Assembly (NCBI GenBank): GCA_950295325.1
Contig: OX485803.1
Span: 24,426,001 to 24,490,000, forward strand
Direction of reading: 5' to 3'
Length of the DNA stretch: 64,000 nucleotides
Source: Polytrichum commune
Taxonomy: Eukaryota; Streptophyta; Polytrichopsida; Polytrichales; Polytrichaceae
Position numbers and translations under genes: made by a program. Positions within the stretch are counted from its first letter, which is position 1, and each line of letters begins with the position of its first letter. Shown one piece after another: positions 56,048-64,000 of this stretch. The notes beneath the pieces were generated by a model. It made no database searches and was not told where the DNA came from. It saw only the letters and a program-made list of their open reading frames with translations.

Positions 56048-56740
56048 TTAATGCTTTTTTGGGTTTTCCTCCGCGTTGTCAACCTCTCGCGCCCTCCGTT
56101 TGTATCCTTCCGCTTGCATTCGCTGTGGTTGAAGGTCCGCTGGAGCTCCAGGTTCGTAGAGTTGGGTCATCTCGTTGTCCAGGGCTCCTTGTTGCGGGAG
56201 TAGCTTCTGGTGTGTTCCATTTTGGTGTATGTACGCTATTGCTTTCTCCGTTGTGCGCATTGTTGGTTCATTTGCAACTGGGGCGCCAAGCTCACGGATC
56301 TGAGCCGAGTTGCCTGGGAGCCCTTGTGTTGTTGTGGCGATCTGGTGTGTCACGTGTTGGAGCATCCTCGCTTGTGTCGTTGCTTTTAGGGTGTGTGGTG
56401 GGTGTCGATATGTAAGAGCACGAGGCTTGCCGATTTGGGTCTGTACCTTCTCGTTTCGGTCTGCCACGGCTTGGAGTGCGCTATCGGTCTGCCTCCTGGC
56501 TCACTCTCGAACTACTTCTTAGGCTGCGGTGTTGTCCGGGGCGACTCTGGATCCGACTATCTGACTTTGGATGTGGTTCACTCTGGGCCAGATCTATGTG
56601 TGTATCTAACGTTTTCTTTGTCGATGTGGTCTGCTTCTCCGATTTGCAACAGGTGTATGCTTCCTTGCTTGATCTGTGTGAACTTGTGACTATGCTACCT
56701 CCGATCTGATCTGCTTCCGTGGTCTCCGTCGTCAAAAAAG
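56048..56740 (-). other. GC-richer block with an unrecognised open frame
   Basis: This about 700-bp block is richer in GC than its surroundings. On the minus strand a frame of 139 codons from an ATG at 56467 is open (Gln/Ala/Arg-rich, ending in PKKH), and a second overlaps upstream. No domain is recognised, and several plus-strand frames are open too, so coding is doubtful. A decayed gag-like fragment is one possibility. Confidence 0.25.
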
Positions 56741-58955
56741 ATCCCGAGAATCTTCACTTTGATAATGAATCTGATAATCATACGAGCTCCGAAAATTATG
56801 AGGAAAGTGGTGACGGCCTTGATTTGGATGTGCTAACCATCTTCATGTGCTAACACACGTTTCATATCTTGAATAAAGTGGGCTAGTTAGAAAAGTAACC
56901 ATTCAAGACCCATCTATCTTGTTACAACATTTAAATTCTACATGTGTTTTCAGTGTTCTTAGGGGTCTAAAACAATCACGAATCCAAATTGCAGGAGTCC
57001 TTTTTGTCCTTGTGTACGTGGAGTGCACACAAAGCCCTTGTGAGGTTGGGCCTATTTTACTTATGGTCCTATCATTTTAAAGGTTATCTCTCCATACTAC
57101 ATATGTGTTATTTGACAATATCACATATATGTCTCTGGACAATATCCACTAGCTAGAGGAGTGGATTATGTGCTTCTTCAATCCTGAAGATATATTGGAT
57201 TCAAGATACAACGCATTTTTATTTGCTAGTTTATGCGATTCTTTGTGAATTCCAAACACTTTGTTCTTTTCATTTACTTTCACTTAAGTTTTGTGAGTGA
57301 GTTGTGCAAGATTTGTTACCTTTTTTTGCTTTCGACTTAGTAATTTTTAATGAGACTTTTGAACTTCTTTGATTAGGACTTATTTGAGCACTTTTGGCAC
57401 ATGGACATGTAGATATTGAGCTTGCATACATATTGAGCAGATCATGATTGAATAAGGTCTGAAGTTCAATCCTGGATTTTCTTGTTGCCTTTTAAATGAA
57501 CTTGATGTAAGCAAACTACTAGAGGTTTCAAGCTCAGAGTGCATGAGATTGAAAATTTGTTGAATTTCAGGGGTTTATTGTTGTACAGATAATAAACTAT
57601 GTAACAAGAGCTTGTGGCCTAAATTATTTCAGTTTTCTTCTTGAGGTCTATGGATGGTGAGCATAGAGGAATTTGTTGAAAACTTGTTGAAGGATTCACG
57701 AATTTGATGTTCTATAAAGATTTACTTTAAAAAAGCTTGAATTTCGCATTGACTTTGCTGCGTAGGAATTCATGTGATGTGTTTCTGATGCAGTGAAGGT
57801 TTTTGACAAAATCTTTAAAAACTGGCCCTCTTCAAGACAAGGTTTTGCTCTATTCAGCATGGTATCCATTTCAACTTCTTTTTTATGCTGTTGTTACAAG
57901 AGCATAAGGACGGTCCTTGAATGAGTCTATCATTTCCCTGGACCCTCACAAGTTGTTGGGGCTGGGAATCTCATTTCGAGTGGTAACTTAAAGCAGTTTG
58001 TGGGTGGTGGTACAATAGTTATCCTTCAACGTAATGGAACTTTTTGTTGGAAGTGGGTCCTCATAAAAGGTATATTCTAGGCGACTGATATTGAGGCTAC
58101 ACACTGTGACCTACCAAACTATTGTGGGCCTTAGGGCGTCTGCAGCAAGAACACCACCTGCAGATGAGCTTTTCTACATTGCTTCTCTCAATTTAGGGTT
58201 CAATACTCCAAAGTGAAATGTGCAATCCGGTAATTAAGTCAATGCAACATTTAGATGATTTTGTACCGCTTGAGTACTCGTTTGCTAATTGGTTCCAAAG
58301 TTGGGCTCCCAATGTTTTCAATTGCTAAGTAGGTGGAGAAGCTCCTCATAAGATTAACATTAGCAATTGGAAGTCAACTCCTCAAAGGCCTAAGAGGCCT
58401 TGTATATCTCAGTCATGACGCATTCAAAACTGTGTATTTGAACTACATACTTCCAGAAGTCAGTCAATTGTGTCAAAAGTAAACCTATCTAAAATCAGCT
58501 CACTCATCAAGTGCACCTTGTTATTTGGTTGAATATTTTAATCTTACTAGAAAGTCGAAGTTCACTTGCGTACCCTTGTTGGATGCAAAAACAAGCTTTG
58601 TATATCAGTTGTCAATGTCAAATATGAATGTATTTTTGCTCCTTGACATAAGGTAATGCACTGAAGAAAGTTTCAAACGTGTAAATGTAAAAGAATGACT
58701 TGTAGACTCAATAAGTACTTGCAGAAATGGTGTAGGTAGGTTGTACTTTGGACCCTTTAGACCTAGTTTTTAAGCTCACTGTTGGTTGACATAGGTCCTC
58801 CCAGTTGTGTTCAATATTGAGTGTAGAGTAGTCATTAATATTTGAAGACTTAGTCCAATCTCTTTTAAACATGTGTCTTTATGATGTTTGCTTTTTGATC
58901 CTCATTGAACCACATACAAATCAAATCTAGAGGTCTGATTAAGAACACCAGCCAC
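56741..58955. repeat. Intergenic DNA with foldback-family fragments
   Basis: About 56745-56935 ('agaatcttcactttgataatg', 'gtggtgacggccttgatttgg', 'accattcaagacccatctatctt') and 58795-58970 ('cttagtccaatctcttttaaac', 'cacttaagacccatctatctta') belong to the dispersed family. The rest is AT-rich with no gene seen. Confidence 0.55.
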
Positions 58956-60805
58956 TTAAGACCCATCTATCTTAGTTGCAATTGGCCCCAAAATTATTCT
59001 CAACTCATGGACTGGGTCTGAATTGAATGGCACTGCTTTCTTTGATGCACCCCTGTGTGTTGTGAGCCAGAACATTGTAAGACTACCTTGGCCCAAATCA
59101 CTCTGATTGTTACAATACCCAGTCAGCTTCAGTACAAAGTCCAGACTATGTTCAAAGTAATTCTTGTTTTGTTCAATGGCTTTTAAAAGCCAGATCACTT
59201 CACCACCTTTTGTCATGTCCACCCAAATAGTTCAATGGACTCTTTTTAATACCAGTATTAGTTGCAATTGTTGCAAATTAATATCAGGAAAGGTCTATGA
59301 TTTGCTTAGTTTTGTCGCGTGGGGGAATTCCCAAACCTCAAGGTTGTAATCATGCCTGTTACCATTCCAGAGTCCTCAATAAAGAGGGTGCACAAGAGGT
59401 TTGACAGCTATCGAACCCAACAGGATGGAACTCTAATATTCAAGAAAATCTTGTCACTGGAATTCAATACAAAAAGGATAAATTCTTCACTGAGGGTCAA
59501 GTGAGTGCTTCTTTTGAGTATGTTTGTCATTGCTTTAAGGTAATATTGTAAATTATTATATTTCAAACTATTGAGAACATATCTAATAGGAGTAGAGTAA
59601 TTCGTGTAATATATCTTCTTGAATTCTTTGATTCACTTATCTTATCGGTGTGCAATAGAGACTCAATTTAGATGGGGCATTGAACTACCCTAGTCTAGTA
59701 ACCCTTTGGTGATATTGTTCTCTTCCGTCCATGTGAAATGTTGGACTTCCAATCGATCTACATCCTTAGAGGTGTCAGGTTTTAAGAGAATTTGCCAAGT
59801 GTCAACTGTTCATTTTAAGCTGATTACAAGCTTCTTCCGAGTCGTTCAAAATAAGTTCTCCAATTTGCGACTCTTTTGGAGGGATGTTTGATCAATGTTG
59901 TTGTTTCAATCTATTGTGTGGCATCTCATTACAATCATCTTTTTCGGTGATGATTGCAGAGAAGATGTAATTAATTTTTGGGGGCATCCTCATCGTCATG
60001 TCTTCTAAAATCAAAGGGCAACACGCTCTACTTGAAGTTGGTTGCAAAGCGTGTAATATTTAGGATTCTCTCAGGAACGGCGGAGTGATGACAACATTAT
60101 CCAACATTTAGTGATTCTAATTTTCAATTCGACACATGGAAGGAGACTACGTAGCCAATCAAGCGAGTGCATCCAAGTACCTTCTACTCCTGGGTTATCT
60201 TCTTGAATCATGATATCACCATGTTCTGAATAGTCGCTTAGCTTGTGTTGCCTAGTGGTTTCACATTTCAAATTTTTGGTGACAATCCGAATATTGAAAA
60301 TGGGTTAGGAATAATCTTACGGGTGGTTGTACATACTAGTAGGTCTCAATGTGATGAATTTATTTGGTTTCTTATAAAAATACTAACATCCAACTATTAA
60401 GGACATAAATATGAGTAAGACTAGTTCTTGTAAAATATATTGTTTGACCTTTTGATAAACCTACCTTATTGGAATGCAATGGAGACTCAATATTAAGATG
60501 TTTAGGCACTTGTGGGGTTTAGAGTCCATAGGTGTATGCTCCACAAATGTGTGTTCATGGTCAACTCAATGACATCATTCACTTTATGACAATGACGTGT
60601 TTGGGTTTGTAAGAAGAGGATTATGTAGGAGGGTTGTATCAACTATTTCTCTAGCAACAATTCCTTTGGTGTTGGTTTGCATATGGTAATGAGGATCCTG
60701 AACATATGATTTCCATCCATCATGAGGATCTCAATGAAGTTGAAGTTGTGTCCTCTATTTGGTTCATGGATACATTTATGATATTATCGGTGCAGGACAA
60801 TCCAA
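58956..60805. other. Upstream region of the TNL gene
   Basis: No firm gene. A minus-strand frame of 88 codons at 58956-59222 is open but unrecognised. 'tatcggtgcag' just before 60797 is a good splice acceptor, so the TNL mRNA may have a non-coding first exon upstream. Confidence 0.4.
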
Positions 60806-63800
60806 ATGGGAAAAAGAGAGAGTGCTTCATCCAAAAAGGAAAATAACAAAAAGAGAAGGAAAAAAACAACGGAGGATGTCAACAAAGTGATGGAGCTCGA
60901 TTCACAAGATTTGAGCCTAGAGGCATTGGGCCATTATGATGTTTTTTTGAACCACCGCGGACCAGATGTAAAAGGTTCTTTTGTTTCTCATTTGTATGAT
61001 TTACTTCGTGTACGTGGTTGTAATCCATTTTTGGATGCTAAAACTCTTATTAAGGGGAAGCATGCCTTGAACTCGATCAACGAGGCTCTCCATGGGGTTC
61101 GTGTGCATTTGGCGATTTTTTCTAAGGGTTATGCTGAATCGAAATATTGTCTTAATGAGTTGTTCGATATGATGAAAAGCCCTGAGAAGGTTATTCCCGT
61201 CTTTTTTCAAGGCGTTGAGCCTGAGCATCTTCGTTGGATCGAAAGTGGACCCTTTGCTGATGCTTTTAAAAAACACTTGGAAAAAAAACGAGACGAGGAT
61301 GTAGAGAGGTGGAAGATTGCCCTATTGGAAGCTTCTCATCTTACAGGATTTCGACATTCCAAGTACAAGTAAGCACCTCATGGACCTCTATAAATGTTTA
61401 GCATAGAATTTGATTAGATGTTCACAAGTGTTAACATTCCATCATTTATGGTTGCTTAATGATGTGTTCATAGAATTGTATAATGTGTTGTATCCCACTG
61501 ATTGGCAATGGATATTTGGGTCACAGAGACGAATCGGCACTCAAGAAAGATATTGTGGCTAGAGTCTTAAACGCTTTTGGCCCAGCTAAACTCCATCATG
61601 CGTTGTACCCGGTGGGTTTAGAGCAATCATCAGAGGTGGTGTTGGACATTTTGAACCAAATGTGCAACATCGTGGGTGCTATAGGCATAACTGGCACAGG
61701 AGGGATTGGCAAAACGACTCTTGCCACACACGTATACAATGAGAAAAACAATTTTACTTGTCGAAGTTTTTTGAAGAATGTGAAGGATGCAAATATGGCA
61801 AATCTTAAAGCAAAAATGGTGTGGGACTTGCTACAAGAGGATATGAAAAAGATTGGTGATTTTGAGCGTTGTTTTGAACAGATCAAGAAAAAAAAAAAAT
61901 TTGTAGTCATTGATGACATTGTAAAACGTAGCCAATTTGATGAGCTTATACCAGAGTTGAATAATCTTGCCGAAGGAAGTCAAGTGTTGATCACATCTCG
62001 CGATCGAAACCTATTGAACAACATAATGAGGCATGCTGGAGAGAAGGTGTTGTACGAGGTGCAAGTGTTGAACCCATCAGACTCTCTACAACTTTTTATG
62101 AAGATTGCCTTTCATAATGATATTCCAAATGCTAGACTTCATGATTTGTCACGCCATATAGCAAAGGCATGTGGTGGCTTACCTTTAGCATTGGAAGTTA
62201 TTGGAGCATTTTTGTTTGACAAAAAGGGGGACGAAAGGTTATGGGAGGAGGCAATCACGACACTCCACAAGAATAAAGATATTTTGGATCGTCTCAAATT
62301 GAGCTACAATGATCTTGGTGAAGTTGAACAAGAAATGTTTTTGGATATAGCTTTTTTTCTTGTTGGTGCACCTAAGGATGTGGCATTGGATTTTTGGAAC
62401 TCAGATGATTTCTTTAGCCCAGCATCTACAACATTGTGCAAACTTATTGATAAGTGCCTACTTAAGGTGGATGAGAATGGTTTCCTTACTATGCATGATC
62501 TTTTGCGAGACATGGGACGTGATGTGGTCGTGAAGAAATCACCTCGGAATGAAAGGGAGCAAAGCCACTTGTGCAATCCTTCATCTGTCAACAAAGTTCT
62601 TGAACAAAATAAGGTAACAATAATGATGACCTTGACATATGCACCACATGTATTTGTCCATGTCGTCAAATTCCCTTGAAATTTCTTATGTTGATTCACA
62701 ACACATGTATCATTGTGTACAAGAATCAAAGCAATTTTTGTGTTGGAAGGATAATTATGTTAAGAATATAATAAAACCTAACGAAGATAAGAAATTAGGT
62801 AGATGTTTTAGCTAATGTTTATGGAACAATTTGGTGCACAAATGATAAGTAGTACTTGTTTCCAAGGTATTTCGAGTATTAAGTACTTTGCAACAAAGGA
62901 CTTTGTTTATATATGTTAGGTTCCTCTTGCAGGGTACTGAAAAAGTGCGAGGACTCACAACAAGTGGAATTCAGAAAAGAGGAAACAAAAATGAAGCAAT
63001 TTGGCAAGCTGAACGTTTTGCAAGTTTGAATGAACTACGAATTCTCATATTGGAAGATTGTGATGTGAAAGGCGATTTTTCAAAATGGTCGATGGAATTG
63101 AGATGGTTGCAATGGAGGCATTTGAATCTCATTGAGTTGCCTCGGGATTTGCAGTTACCCAACTTAATAGTGTTGGATCTTGCACACAATGAACACCTTT
63201 ATTGTATTTGGCCAAAAGACTTTGAAATACAGGTAAAACTCTCATTGAACTTAATGCATTGATTGTGAACCTTCTAACAAAAAAAAAAGATGAGTGTAAG
63301 TTTCATGTATTAAAGAGATGAAGTAATGAAGACTAGTTATGTGGGTTTCTATATAAAACTTGCTATAAGAGCTTTATGAATAAATGTAGTTTTGAAGAAA
63401 ATAGTAGGTGTAACTTTTCTTGTATTGCATCTTAAATCTCTATTCCTAGATTGGAATGAGTAGATTAAAGTTGATATAAGTCATAATTGGGTTGCTCATT
63501 GATATGCTCTACACTATTTGCATGTTTATTATCTTCGTAGTTCACTTGGTCTTCTTGCCATTTTTCATTGTACATAACTCAACAAAAAAAGCCTCACAAG
63601 AATGTGGTTGTTATGTTATAGATTCCGTTTCCAAGGTTGCATATGTTAAACCTTGAGGGATGTTGCAATCTTCAAGAGCTACCTACATCCATTGGTGGGC
63701 TTACAAAATTGAGAGTTTTAAACATAACGGACACAAAAGTGAAAGAATTGCCAGAGGATTTTGGGAAACTACAAAGTCTTGTAGACTTCAATGCAAGTGG

Positions 63801-64000
63801 TTGTTCCTCCTTGTCAAAGTTACCGGATTCATTTGGTCAATTGCCAAACTTGGAAAGATTGTACCTCACTCATTGTTGCGAGCTTCAAAGCCTACCTGCA
63901 ACTATTGGTAAGCTCACGAAGTTGAGAGTTCTAAACATATCAAACTCAAAAGTGCAAGAACTTCCGGAGGATTTTGGGGAACTAGAAAATCTTGTACACT
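60806..64000 (+). CDS. TIR-NB-ARC-LRR immune receptor, partial at the right edge
   Basis: Exons 60806-61368, 61527-62613, 62933-63232 and 63622-64000 (open at the window end). Joins are GT-AG and in phase. After a basic N-terminus (KKENNKKRRKK) comes a TIR domain (about 42-185: YDVFLNHRGPDVKGSFVSHL, IFSKGYAESKYCLNEL). The NB-ARC has the P-loop GTGGIGKTT (about 246), kinase-2 FVVIDDI (about 314), RNBS-B VLITSRDR (about 341), CGGLPLAL (about 404) and MHDLLRDMGRDVV (about 510). LRRs start in exon 3 (LRWLQWRHLNL) and continue in exon 4 with LPEDFGKL-type repeats. Such receptors sense pathogen effectors and, through TIR NADase activity, trigger defence. The TIR catalytic Glu is expected in the CLNEL segment, and an E is present there. 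The TIR motif NHRGPDVK is typical of bryophyte and gymnosperm members. An in-frame ATG closer to the TIR is an alternative start. Confidence 0.93.

Noticed and set aside
1-64000. tRNA, rRNA or organellar DNA insertions
   Set aside because: I saw no cloverleaf with A and B boxes, no rRNA-like segment and no recognisable plastid or mitochondrial gene; a dedicated scan was not possible.

Overview
This is nuclear DNA from a land plant. The genes are split by many GT-AG introns, and the gene set is plant-specific: a TIR-NB-ARC-LRR immune receptor, an IMPL2/HISN7-type phosphatase with a transit-like N-terminus, and a plant PRA1 protein. A GH63 mannosylglycerate-hydrolase-type gene has been reported from non-seed plants such as Selaginella, and the TIR motif NHRGPDVK resembles bryophyte and gymnosperm receptors. 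I therefore lean towards a bryophyte, fern-grade or gymnosperm source, but the sequence does not prove this. Genes take up a small part of the window; most of it is repeats.

Layout. 1-4300: a three-copy 245-bp tandem array, inverted-repeat fragments, and a tandem duplication whose second copy carries a TA-flanked pogo/mariner-like MITE. 5056-10675 (minus): a seven-exon mannosylglycerate hydrolase gene. 11440-13720: two foldback-type dispersed repeats. 14488-15173: a hAT-like MITE candidate. 16623-18992 (minus): a five-exon PPIL3/CYP18-1-type cyclophilin, including one GC-AG intron. 19491-25083 (plus): a nine-exon histidinol-phosphatase/IMPL2 gene whose introns are full of repeats. 25500-29050: diverged and duplicated repeats with no convincing gene. 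30419-41041: a Harbinger/Tourist-like MITE split by a 10-kb Gypsy-type LTR retrotransposon (30766-40821, minus). 43362-45478: a long-TIR element with a pogo-like element nested inside it. 46219-46833 (plus): an intronless PRA1 gene. 50907-52120 (minus): a damaged RPA1-like OB-fold gene next to a CTAGTT-rich array. 53256-54938: a very large foldback. 60806-64000 (plus): a TIR-NB-ARC-LRR receptor that runs off the right edge.

The most unusual object is the retrotransposon. Its first ORF encodes Gag, two CCHC knuckles, a DSG aspartic protease and then a complete-looking cytosine-C5 DNA methyltransferase. The ORF stops at a TAG followed by CAA TCA, which fits the viral CARYYA readthrough context, and the same frame continues into reverse transcriptase, RNase H and integrase, ending in a C4HC3 PHD finger. 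One element would thus carry both a DNA-methylation writer and a chromatin reader. Its terminal repeats are identical over 431 bp and both ORFs are open, so it is young. Its ends also look circularly permuted: a 105-bp identical repeat and the target-site duplication are best explained by integration of a circle-derived or two-LTR cDNA.

The host genes are unrelated to one another: compatible-solute turnover (MGH), protein folding and splicing (cyclophilin), histidine biosynthesis (IMPL2), vesicle traffic (PRA1) and immunity (TNL). There is no operon-like logic. Exon boundaries were derived by hand from reading-phase continuity and splice consensus, and transcription start sites were not identifiable.
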